Source: Cloacibacillus sp. An23 | GTDB taxonomy: Bacteria; Synergistota; Synergistia; Synergistales; Synergistaceae | Direction: 5' to 3' | Assembly: GCF_002159945.1 (NCBI RefSeq) | Contig: NZ_NFJQ01000016.1 | Location: 1 to 47,596 of the forward strand | DNA length: 47,596 bases | Part shown: positions 15,558 to 23,455 of the stretch, in pieces | Layout: each line of letters opens with the position of its first letter | Numbering within the stretch: the stretch's first letter is position 1 | Made by a program: the position numbers and the translations under genes | The notes under the pieces: generated by a model | Databases searched by the model: none | Told to the model about the DNA's origin: nothing | What the model saw: the letters and a program-made list of their open reading frames with translations, nothing else

Positions 15558-16859
15558 CTAATGCCCAAGCATTATATTCAGTATCTCAATGTCGGTCTCG
15601 CGCATTCCCTCGCGCCCCATGCGTCCTACGGCCTGAATCGTCTCTTCCGCGCCGTCCATCGTAAGCCCCTCGCCGGGCTGAAACACATGCCCCTCCATTG
15701 CGAGGTCCATAGCCATCAGCGCGTTCTCGACCGCGACGCTGATTTTCGTGGCGCAGCTTGACTTCGCGCCGTCGCATACCATTCCGCCTATCGTACATAT
15801 ACCGTTCGTGACTGTGCGGCATACAGCGCCGTAGACCTCCTCCGTATCCGCCCCCCTGCCTCGCAGCAGCATATAGGCGACGCCGCAGGCGGAGGCTGCC
15901 GCGGCGCTGACTACGCCGCAGTAGGCCGAAAGCCTCCCGATGTACTTTTTCTGATGGACGGCGAGCAGATTGGCGAGGGCGAGCGCGCGGTATGTCAGCT
16001 CCGCGTCCGCGCCGTACTCTTCGGCGTAGGCGACTATGGGCATCGTCACCGTAATGCCTTGGTTCCCGCTGCCGCAGTTGATGACGACAGGCAGCGGGCA
16101 GCCCGCCATGCGCGCGTCGCTGCCGGCGGAGGCCGCGGCCCTGGCCTTTATGTGTATGTCAGGTTCTTTCGCGCGCGCGAGCAGGCTCTTCCCCGCCTGC
16201 ACGCCCCATTCCCCGTGAAGACCTTCCTCCGATATAGCCTTGTTGTACCTTATCTGCGGCTCCAGTATGGGTTCGACGTCCTTCATCTCAACGCAGTCAG
16301 CGAATTCGATTATCGAACGTATATCTATCTTTTCCGGGTCGCCCTCCTGCTCTACGCCAGTCTCGCGCGACTCATTCTTTTCGAACAGGACTTCTCCGTT
16401 CTTCACGATTTTTGTGATGTTGTTATGCTGCTCTTGTATCTCTACAGAGACGCTGTCTCCGCCGGCTTTTACCTCGGCGGTGATATAAAGGTTCTCGACA
16501 CCCTTGACAAGCTCGCAGGTACAGTACTTTTCGGAAAGGAGCTTCCTCGTCAGCGCGCGGTCTTCGTCTGTTACGCCCTCTAGCACCGCCAGCTCGCGGT
16601 TCGGGTCGCCTCCTACGATCCCAAGCACAGCCGCGACTTCCATTCCGCGAAGCCCTCCCGAGTTCGGCACCGTCACGCCCTTGACGTTCTTGACGATGTT
16701 GCCGCTGCACCTGATATGGCACGACTCAGGCATTTTCCCGAGGACTTCTCTCGCCTTCGCGCCGGCGTAGGCTATGGCTATCGGCTCCGTACATCCGAGC
16801 GCGACTTGAAGTTCATGGCGCAGGATGTTAAGATGATTTTTATAATCGATTTGTTTCAT
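15558..16859 (-). CDS. cyuA: L-cysteine desulfidase family protein (CyuA/UPF0597)
   Basis: Iron-sulfur dehydratase-like enzyme that breaks L-cysteine to pyruvate, ammonia and sulfide in characterised members. The protein (433 aa from the ATG at 16859, AAGGAGA upstream) has the family's N-terminal LRHELQVALGCTEPIAIAYAGA, the NVKGVTVPNSGG turn, VINCGSGNQGITVTMP, and the C-terminal CRTVTNGICTIGGMVCDGAKSSCATKI with the conserved cysteines that could hold the cluster. Related proteins act on serine or other amino acids, so the substrate is a prediction. It is divergent from a LysR regulator across 82 bp, which suggests local control. Confidence 0.88.
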   Translation of the reverse strand: MKQIDYKNHLNILRHELQVALGCTEPIAIAYAGAKAREVLGKMPESCHIRCSGNIVKNVKGVTVPNSGGLRGMEVAAVLGIVGGDPNRELAVLEGVTDEDRALTRKLLSEKYCTCELVKGVENLYITAEVKAGGDSVSVEIQEQHNNITKIVKNGEVLFEKNESRETGVEQEGDPEKIDIRSIIEFADCVEMKDVEPILEPQIRYNKAISEEGLHGEWGVQAGKSLLARAKEPDIHIKARAAASAGSDARMAGCPLPVVINCGSGNQGITVTMPIVAYAEEYGADAELTYRALALANLLAVHQKKYIGRLSAYCGVVSAAAASACGVAYMLLRGRGADTEEVYGAVCRTVTNGICTIGGMVCDGAKSSCATKISVAVENALMAMDLAMEGHVFQPGEGLTMDGAEETIQAVGRMGREGMRETDIEILNIMLGH

Positions 16860-16941
16860 AAGCAAATCTCCTTTTTATTGAATTTTATTAAGCCGCCCAA
16901 GGTTCGCGTAAAGCGGCGCTGAAGAAAGGACAGGTCAACGC

Positions 16942-17892
16942 ATGAATTTCCTGAATCTCGAATATTTCGTCGTCCTCTCGGAGGAGATGAATTTCTCAAA
17001 AGCGGCGAACCGCCTGTATATTTCCCAGCAGTCGCTCAGCGCCCACATACACAAGCTCGAACATGAATTCGGTCTTCCTCTCTTCGACCGCGGGATACCG
17101 CTCCAACTTACTGAGGCGGGCGGATATTTCCTAAAAAGCGCCAAATCCATCCTCGAGGAGAAGGCTAACCTCGAAAAGCAGCTCTCTGACCTGCGTGACT
17201 TCCAGCGCGGCGACCTTACCATCGGGATACCAAGCTCCCGCAGCGCTGTCGTTCTGCCGCCGCTTGTGATCGCCTTTCAAAAGCAGTTCCCACAGATAAA
17301 AATTCATTTAGTCGAGGGCGACAGCAACACCATAACACAAGCGCTCTACGCCAAGAAGACAGACCTGACGATAGGCTTCGAACTCGACGATGCGGAACGG
17401 CTCGCGAGCGAGCGCCTATACCTCGAGACGACTCAGATAGTCGTGCCGAATCAGATACTCGACCACTACTTCGGCACGCGCGCGCCCTTTCCGCAGGACG
17501 AGCCGGTACCGCTGAGTTTCTTCGGCAAATGCCCGTTCATCGGCATCAACGCCGACACCTGGCTCGGACAGGTGCTATACGGAGCATGCCGCGAAGAAGG
17601 CTTTCAGCCGAACATAGTCATTGAGACGCGAAACACCATAAGTATGTTGTCATTGTGCTGCGGCGGCGCAGGAATATGCGTCTGCCCCAACAGCTTCCTT
17701 GCCGCGCCTCAGTCGCCGCTTAGCCGCCAGCTTTTGAGCAGCGCCACGCTTTTTCCGCTTCTGTACGAGGAGGGACGGAGCTGGATAACGCTCAGCCGCC
17801 TGAAAGATAAATACCTCTCTCTGGCGGCCAGGGCGTTCACAAAAATCGCAAAGCAGTTCTACGCTTCAAGCGGCACAGGCGCGGACGCGTAA
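16942..17892 (+). CDS. LysR-family transcriptional regulator
   Basis: DNA-binding regulator with N-terminal winged helix (LEYFVVLSEEMNFSKAANRLYISQQSLSAHIHKLEHEFG, residues ~5-45) and a C-terminal ligand-binding fold (from about residue 90, LTIGIPSSRSAVVLPPLV). Length 316 aa is normal. LysR proteins usually act on the divergent neighbour, here the desulfidase gene, in response to a small molecule. The last 34 bases overlap the 3' end of the URO-D-family gene on the opposite strand. Confidence 0.93.
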   Translation: MNFLNLEYFVVLSEEMNFSKAANRLYISQQSLSAHIHKLEHEFGLPLFDRGIPLQLTEAGGYFLKSAKSILEEKANLEKQLSDLRDFQRGDLTIGIPSSRSAVVLPPLVIAFQKQFPQIKIHLVEGDSNTITQALYAKKTDLTIGFELDDAERLASERLYLETTQIVVPNQILDHYFGTRAPFPQDEPVPLSFFGKCPFIGINADTWLGQVLYGACREEGFQPNIVIETRNTISMLSLCCGGAGICVCPNSFLAAPQSPLSRQLLSSATLFPLLYEEGRSWITLSRLKDKYLSLAARAFTKIAKQFYASSGTGADA

Positions 17893-18911
17893 GCTTCCTC
17901 GTATAAAAACGCCTCCACCTCGTCCTTCACAGTGCGGATGAAATGCAGCACCTCTTTGTCCAGCGGATAGCGTATCACGCAGCCCGGCGTAAGTATGAGG
18001 CCGCGGCCTCCGGTCAGCGTGCAGCTCTGGTAAATCTGCTCGGTGATGGCGTTTCTGTCGCCGTTAGTTATGTCCATGCGGTTCATGCCGCCCATCAGGC
18101 ATTTGCCGGTGAGCGCGCGGACCGCCGCGACCGAGGGCAGCGATTCCCACGCGTGCCAGTTGAAAACCTGGACGGGATAATCCTTGAGTATCTCGAAAAT
18201 GATGTTGCCGCCGTGAGCGTGCAGCGTATTCATCCAGCCGCCCGAACAGCGCGCGAGGACAAGCCTGTCGTACGGAGCGCCGTACTCCCTGTACATATCC
18301 GCGGAAACGGCGTCGTAATTGCTCATCTGCGAGGCGAAGAATACGCCGGCCGCCCCCAGCTCTATCGCGCGCTCCGCGAGCGCCGCCGTCGTGCGCGCTA
18401 TCCTTTCAAGCGCGGCTTTGACCTTATCGCCGTGTCCTTCCTCTATATGCGTAAGCATCTTCTTCGCGGACAGCTTATCGGCGATAGTCATCGGACTGAA
18501 CACGGTGAAAAGCACAGGCGCGTCCTCGCCGTCCTTCTTCAAACGCTCGAGCAGAAGCCGCAGCGAATAAAGCTCCCTCGCGAGCGAGCCCTTCTCCACG
18601 CTGCATTCCTCGATCTTGTCCCAGTCTTCGGGACGGCTTATAGGCGTGCTAGTCAGCTTCGCGGCTCCGCCCTTCTTTATCTCCGAATAATCGACGGTGC
18701 AGCCGAAGTCCTCCACGGCGTACATGCCGTTGTTCATCGTCTTTATGACGTCGATGTCGTATTCCTTGTAAAATTCGTAGGTCTTTTCCGCGAGAAGCTC
18801 GGGGTCTAGGTCGATGCCCGGCAGATGCGTCCAGAAAGAATAAGGAATGCGCCCCGTCCGCTCCCCCGCGACCGCCGCGCGGACTCTCTCGGTTTTAGTA
18901 GTTTCTATCAT
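17859..18911 (-). CDS. Uroporphyrinogen decarboxylase (URO-D) family protein
   Basis: TIM-barrel protein of the URO-D superfamily, 350 aa. The N-terminal RVRAAVAGERTGRIPYSFWTHLPGIDLDPELLAEKTYEFYKEYDIDVIK is typical of the clade that includes corrinoid methyltransferases (MtaA/CmuA type) rather than haem-pathway HemE, whose Arg-rich start motif is missing. Later motifs are LGAAGVFFASQMSNYD and NTLHAHGGNIIFEIL. No corrinoid protein gene lies beside it, so the methyl donor and acceptor are unknown. It stands alone on the minus strand, upstream of the divergent tctCBA operon across a 614-bp gap. Confidence 0.85.
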   Translation of the reverse strand: MIETTKTERVRAAVAGERTGRIPYSFWTHLPGIDLDPELLAEKTYEFYKEYDIDVIKTMNNGMYAVEDFGCTVDYSEIKKGGAAKLTSTPISRPEDWDKIEECSVEKGSLARELYSLRLLLERLKKDGEDAPVLFTVFSPMTIADKLSAKKMLTHIEEGHGDKVKAALERIARTTAALAERAIELGAAGVFFASQMSNYDAVSADMYREYGAPYDRLVLARCSGGWMNTLHAHGGNIIFEILKDYPVQVFNWHAWESLPSVAAVRALTGKCLMGGMNRMDITNGDRNAITEQIYQSCTLTGGRGLILTPGCVIRYPLDKEVLHFIRTVKDEVEAFLYEEAYASAPVPLEA

Positions 18912-19525
18912 CTAAATATCCTTTCACGCTGAAAGCAAATCAAATCCGGCCTCACGGCCGGCGGCAAAAACAGCCTAAGCTGCTGATACTATCCTCATAT
19001 TTCCATTATTTGGGAGCTTGAATTCTAATTCGCACAGGCATTTCCAACGCCGAAAACGGGCAAACAGTTCATGCCTTTATGATAGGCGCTGGCGAGGACG
19101 AGAGTCCAACACATAATAGGCTGGCCGTCACAACTGTAAAACTGTAATTCCAGATTTATCTAATTATCTTAAAGCTTTTATGAAAAACTACAGTTAAAAC
19201 TTAAGGCATGAATCAACCTCATATATGATATTCATCATCTTACAGCCTTTTAGTTGTAGCTTTGAGATAAAAAATTGTTTGTGGGCCGCTTTCCGGGGAA
19301 AATATAATAACCACGACACGCACAGGGTAAATATTTTGCAAGTCATTTATATAGCATGGCTTTACATGGATATTGGTTCTGTATAGTCTGCTGTTATGTT
19401 AACAAAGAGAGGGAGGGATTTATTAGGCACAACCAACGCCGTGGCAATGCGGAAAACACGGCTGATGAATTCCGGCGCAAACAGTTATGATGGAGTTTTA
19501 AGGTATTTTAAGGAGGAGACAGAAA
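18912..19525. other. Divergent intergenic region before the tctCBA operon
   Basis: Long AT-rich region between the URO-D-family gene and tctC. Possible -10 elements are TATAAT near 19305 and TATAGT near 19383 (with TTTACA 15 bp before it). A short open frame at 19396-19623 overlaps the tctC start and lacks a ribosome site. No RNA gene was recognised. Confidence 0.45.
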
Positions 19526-20512
19526 ATGAAATTCAGCATGATGCGCACATTGTTGTCTATCGGCGTCGCGGCATCAATGACTTTTGGGTTCGCTGCCTGC
19601 GGAAGCGCGGCGAGTTCCGTTGAAAAATTCCCAGAAGAATCAATTACAATCGTTGTTCCGTTCTCTGCCGGCTCGGGTACAGATGTAGGGGCGCGCAATA
19701 TACAAAAGCTGCTTACAAAAGAGCTTGGCGTAAATATCCTTATTGAAAATGTCACAGGCTCCGGCGGCTGGATCGGCTGGACCGACGTCATCAAAAACAG
19801 CGCTCCCGACGGGTACACGATGGGCATGATAAACCACAACTTCGTCACCGGCGCGTACGACGACGTGACGCCGAGGACGATAACGCTGGACGACGTTCAG
19901 CTTCTCTGCAATCAGGTCATAGACTACAACGTCCTCGCCATCCGCAGTAACGAGACGCGCTTCACCGACCTCGAATCATTCATAGAATACGCCAAGAACA
20001 ACGACGTGCTCGTAACGGCGCAGACGAGCGGCATCACCGACGGCGACGCGAGCACCGCGCAGTGGTTCAACAAGACCTACGGCACGAAGATCATCACCGT
20101 TCCCGTTGACGGAGCCAGCGACGGACGCAGTATGCTTCTCGCCGGAGATATCGACGTCTATTTCGCATCGGTCGGCGACGTCTACATCCAGCGCCAGAGC
20201 GGAGAGCTGAAGACGCTCTGCGTATTCGCGCCGGAGCGCTCCAAGTTCCTCCCCGAAGTGCCGACGCTTAAGGAGATCAACGGCGGAGACTATATAGCGT
20301 TCGCCTGCCGCGGCTTCTTCTACCCGAAGGGCGTGGACAAGGCTATCGTAGACAAGGTGCTCGCCGCCATGCTCAAGTGCATGGAAGACCCCGACTACAT
20401 CAAGGGTATGGAGTCGATGGGGCTTCAGGTGGACACGACGAGCGGAGACGCCTATGCCGACCTGCTGAACAGCCAGCTCGAAACGCGCAAGGAGATATGG
20501 GGGATAAAGTAA
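19526..20512 (+). CDS. tctC: Tripartite tricarboxylate transporter, solute-binding protein
   Basis: Periplasmic substrate-binding subunit of a TTT (Bug-family) uptake system for a carboxylate. The 328-residue protein begins with a lipoprotein signal (MKFSMMRTLLSIGVAASMTFGFAACGS, lipobox FAAC), so it is probably tethered to the inner membrane. The Bug signature follows: FPEESITIVVPFSAGSGTDVGARNIQKLL, then VTGSGGWIGW and APDGYTMGMINHNF. AAGGAGGAG lies 7 nt upstream. It heads the tctC-tctB-tctA operon. The ligand (citrate, other di- or tricarboxylate, or an aromatic acid) cannot be told. Confidence 0.95.
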   Translation: MKFSMMRTLLSIGVAASMTFGFAACGSAASSVEKFPEESITIVVPFSAGSGTDVGARNIQKLLTKELGVNILIENVTGSGGWIGWTDVIKNSAPDGYTMGMINHNFVTGAYDDVTPRTITLDDVQLLCNQVIDYNVLAIRSNETRFTDLESFIEYAKNNDVLVTAQTSGITDGDASTAQWFNKTYGTKIITVPVDGASDGRSMLLAGDIDVYFASVGDVYIQRQSGELKTLCVFAPERSKFLPEVPTLKEINGGDYIAFACRGFFYPKGVDKAIVDKVLAAMLKCMEDPDYIKGMESMGLQVDTTSGDAYADLLNSQLETRKEIWGIK

Positions 20513-20562
20513 CTCCCCCTTTTTTCTTTCTCTTAAACGTATGAAAATGTGGAGATGAATTT

Positions 20563-21051
20563 ATGAATCATAAAATGCATCGCGACGTATACATAGGCAC
20601 GGGGCTGCTGATCGTCTGCGCGGCGTTCCTCGCCTACGGATGGACGTCGATCAACGCCGCCGGCGCAAAAGTGCTCCCATGCTTTCTTCTCACCGCCATG
20701 TGCGTCCTTTCCGCCAGCATCATCATGAAGGGGATGCGCGCCACCAAGGCCGCCGCGGCCTCGGGAGCGCCGGGCTACAACTACGCATATACGATCAAGG
20801 ACAGCAAGGAGCCTCTGATCGCCTACGCCATCTGCCTCGCCTATCTTGCGCTCTTCTGGTGGCTCGGCTACTTCGCTTCCACGCCCGTCTTCCTTATCGC
20901 CCTGATGCGCTATCTTAAAGCCGGAAGCTGGAAAAAGATAATCGTAGTAACGATCATCTACACCGTGGTCATTTACATAACCTTCGTCCCTGTCCTCGGC
21001 CTGCCGATACACCGCGTCGGACTGCTCGGCGACCTGTTCAGGTTCAAATAA
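20563..21051 (+). CDS. tctB: Tripartite tricarboxylate transporter, small membrane subunit
   Basis: Small integral membrane subunit (162 aa, about four hydrophobic helices) that partners TctA. Features are the N-terminal RDVYIGTGLLIVCAAFLAYGW, AKVLPCFLLTAMCVLSASIIMKG, and the C-terminal LALFWWLGYFASTPVFLIALMRYLKAGSW. It lies 50 nt after tctC and 27 nt before tctA. Confidence 0.93.
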   Translation: MNHKMHRDVYIGTGLLIVCAAFLAYGWTSINAAGAKVLPCFLLTAMCVLSASIIMKGMRATKAAAASGAPGYNYAYTIKDSKEPLIAYAICLAYLALFWWLGYFASTPVFLIALMRYLKAGSWKKIIVVTIIYTVVIYITFVPVLGLPIHRVGLLGDLFRFK

Positions 21052-21078
21052 ATCCGGCTGAAAGGAGTTTATTAACTT

Positions 21079-22599
21079 ATGCTTCAGGCAATAATGGACG
21101 GCTTCGCCGTTCTCTGCAACCTTGAATGCATGGTGTCGCTGGTAATAGGCGTCGTATCCGGCATGATAATAGGGATAATCCCCGGACTCGGCCCATCCGT
21201 CGGCGTCGCCCTGCTGATACCGATAACCTTCAACATGCACCCGGCGGCGGCGCTGACGATGATGGCGGCGCTCTACACCTCGGGCGTCTACGGCGGCTCC
21301 ATCACCGCGACGCTCTGCAAGACGCCCGGCACCGCGGCGTCCGCCGCGACCGCGCTAGACGGCTACGAGCTTACGAAGCAGGGGCGCGGCATGGAGGCGA
21401 TCAGCGTAGTCACCATAGCTTCCGTATTCGGTGGCCTCGTCGGCGGCTTCCTGCTCCTATTCTTCGCCCCGCCGCTCGGCAGACTCTCGCTGCGCTTCTC
21501 CGCGCTTGAATACTTCCTCGTCGCATGCTTCGGTCTGCTCGTAGTCTCCGGCCTCGTCGGAAAGAATCTCTCGAAAGGGCTTTTCTCGGCGGCGCTCGGG
21601 CTTCTGCTCGGCACGGTCGGACTTGACCCCATCACGGGAGTTTCGCGCTTCACATTCGGCTCGATGTATCTTGAAAACGGCATAGACTACACGCCGGTCC
21701 TGGTCGGACTCTTCAGCATGGCGCAGGCGCTGATACTCGTCGCCGACATGATAAAGGGCAAGGGAATGATAGTGGACGACCCGGCTGCGGCGCTGAGAGG
21801 ACGCCGTTTCCCGACGAAGGAAGAGTTTAAGACCATCATGCCGACGATGATACGCAGCTCTCTAATCGGAACGTTCATCGGCTTCGTCCCCGCGGCCGGC
21901 GCGGCCATATCCTCGTGGATAAACTACAGCCTCGCCAAGAAATTCTCTAAAACGCCGGAAAAGTTCGGACACGGCGCGATGGAAGGCATCACCGCCTCCG
22001 AGGCTGCCAACAACTCCGCCTGCGGCGGCGCCATGATACCGCTATTCACGCTCGGCATCCCCGGCAGCGCCGTTACGGCGATAATGTACGGAGGACTGCT
22101 CATGCACGGCATGGTTCCCGGCAACTCGCTCTTCACAGGGCCCCAGGCGGGAAGCACATACGCCATATTCATCGGGTTCATACTCGCCAACATCCTGATG
22201 GGCATACTCGGTCTCGGGCTCACGAAGCAGTTCGCGCGCGTCTGCCTCGTCCCGAACGCGGTACTCGTTCCCATAATCATCGCCTTCTCCGTCATCGGCA
22301 CATACGCGCTCAACTACAGCATGGAAGAGGTGTTCATAATGATACTCTTCGGCGTGATAGGCTTCTTCATGAAGATGTACGGATTCGAAACGCCGCCGCT
22401 CATCCTCGGAATGGTGCTGTGCGGAATACTCGAAAGCAATTTCCGCCGCGCTATGATACTTGCGAGAGGCGACCTTGTAACCTACTTCTTCCACCGCCCG
22501 ATAGCCATGATAATAATGCTCATAATCATACTCTTCGCACTGATTCCGGTGTTTATGAGCTACTTCGAAAAACGCTCGGCAAAAGGCAAAACCGCGTAA
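21079..22599 (+). CDS. tctA: Tripartite tricarboxylate transporter, large membrane subunit
   Basis: Large polytopic permease (506 aa, about 11-12 helices). The signature loops are GVVSGMIIGIIPGLGPSVGVALLIPITF, YTSGVYGGSITATLCKTPGTAASAATALDGYELTKQGRG and the mirrored PAAGAAISSWINYSLAKKFSK / EAANNSACGGAMIPLFTLGIPGSAVTA half. GAAAGGAG precedes the ATG. It completes the tctCBA operon and ends before a terminator. Confidence 0.96.
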   Translation: MLQAIMDGFAVLCNLECMVSLVIGVVSGMIIGIIPGLGPSVGVALLIPITFNMHPAAALTMMAALYTSGVYGGSITATLCKTPGTAASAATALDGYELTKQGRGMEAISVVTIASVFGGLVGGFLLLFFAPPLGRLSLRFSALEYFLVACFGLLVVSGLVGKNLSKGLFSAALGLLLGTVGLDPITGVSRFTFGSMYLENGIDYTPVLVGLFSMAQALILVADMIKGKGMIVDDPAAALRGRRFPTKEEFKTIMPTMIRSSLIGTFIGFVPAAGAAISSWINYSLAKKFSKTPEKFGHGAMEGITASEAANNSACGGAMIPLFTLGIPGSAVTAIMYGGLLMHGMVPGNSLFTGPQAGSTYAIFIGFILANILMGILGLGLTKQFARVCLVPNAVLVPIIIAFSVIGTYALNYSMEEVFIMILFGVIGFFMKMYGFETPPLILGMVLCGILESNFRRAMILARGDLVTYFFHRPIAMIIMLIIILFALIPVFMSYFEKRSAKGKTA

Positions 22600-22644
22600 A
22601 ACACGCGCATAGCAAAACCAGCCTGACGGCCATCCCCCGATAAA

Positions 22645-22685
22645 AGAGAAACCGGAGCTGCGCACAACAGCCCGGCTTCTCTTTA
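22645..22685 (+). terminator. Terminator of the tctCBA operon
   Basis: AGAGAAACCGGAGCTG pairs with CAGCCCGGCTTCTCT (a mismatch or two) around a short loop, followed by TTTAT. Confidence 0.7.
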
Positions 22686-22721
22686 TACTATATAACACTG
22701 ATCAATACAGGGAAAAAGCAC

Positions 22722-22747
22722 AAAAAAACGAGCCGCATTCGGACTCG
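22722..22747 (-). terminator. Terminator of the AlpA-type gene
   Basis: On the minus strand CGAG-T-CCG, AATG loop, CGG-CTCG, then TTTTTTT. It is about 135 nt beyond the AlpA-type stop codon. Confidence 0.8.
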
Positions 22748-22815
22748 TGTTAGGTTAAAAATGGTGTCAAGAAGGTACAAGCTAAATCCAGTCATACACT
22801 AGACTGCGCCCTGCC

Positions 22816-22847
22816 CATTCCAAATATTTGGAATGCTACAAGTAGCA
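22816..22847. repeat. Two abutting perfect palindromes
   Basis: CATTCCAAATATTTGGAATG (22816-22835) is a perfect 20-bp palindrome. It shares its last two bases with TGCTACAAGTAGCA (22834-22847), a second perfect palindrome. Both lie between the AlpA-type gene and its terminator. Regulator or recombinase sites are possible. Confidence 0.6.
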
Positions 22848-22880
22848 TAGGAGCAGTGGCGCATCTTGTCAAATAAAAAG

Positions 22881-23069
22881 TTATGCGGCCAGCCAGTTTG
22901 CTACGTCAGAGCGCAGCCTTTGCAGAGCCTTACGTGTTCCGGCTCCGTATAGCTTTAAGTTGATAGGCTGCGGGAAATGTCCGGCCTTTACACGACGCAG
23001 GACTGTCGATCTGCTCCAGCCCGTAAGCTGCTGAATTTCGCCTAAATCATAAAACATACTTTCAACCAT
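22881..23069 (-). CDS. AlpA-family phage/island regulatory protein
   Basis: 62-residue MerR-like helix-turn-helix protein (FYDLGEIQQLTGWSRSTVLRRVKAGHFPQPINL...RSDVANWLA), the usual size and pattern of AlpA, which in known islands activates the integrase or excision genes. The ATG at 23069 has AAAGGA 10 nt upstream. The same frame stays open for another 88 codons upstream, which is odd (see the next entry). No integrase is adjacent; the only one in the window is 21 kb away. Confidence 0.85.
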   Translation of the reverse strand: MVESMFYDLGEIQQLTGWSRSTVLRRVKAGHFPQPINLKLYGAGTRKALQRLRSDVANWLAA

Positions 23070-23333
23070 CTTTTTGCTATCCTTTCTATTGCACGTTTCT
23101 ATGTTGTTCAACGATGCGCATCGTTTTCCTTTGACAATCATATTATGGCACGGCTCCTCCCAGCTAAACAACCTTTCACGACGGCCAATCGCCGTAAAGT
23201 ATGTAAATGAGGCGCCTGCATGCTTGCCCTCTGCTTCTACAGCGAGGTAAACATCCATGCCGTCAACGCCCGCCATATCAAGACGGTACTGAGGCGTAAG
23301 ACAGATATGCGCGACACTCAGTGGATAACTGCG
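23070..23333 (-). pseudogene. Open frame fused upstream of the AlpA-type gene, possible gene remnant
   Basis: The AlpA-type frame continues upstream without a stop to 23333. The upstream part reads like real protein (YPLSVAHICLTPQYRLDMAG, then VDGMDVYLAVEAEGKHAG and FTAIGRRERLFSWEEPCHN), with codon use similar to genes. ATG codons at 23276 and 23258 lack good ribosome sites. It could be the 3' remnant of a disrupted gene or an N-terminal extension. I do not recognise the family. Confidence 0.25.
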
Positions 23334-23455
23334 TTATTCTCTGCCGGACGTTTGCGCGTGGAAAACGCCATGACGCATACTTTCATCGGGTTGTTTTGCT
23401 GCAATTATTCATATAATATACTCAGTAACTGACAAATAAAAACGTGAGGGACGAT

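Noticed and set aside
19396-19623. 75-codon plus-strand open frame before tctC
   Set aside because: It overlaps the start of tctC, which has a strong ribosome site and lipoprotein signal; this frame has neither.
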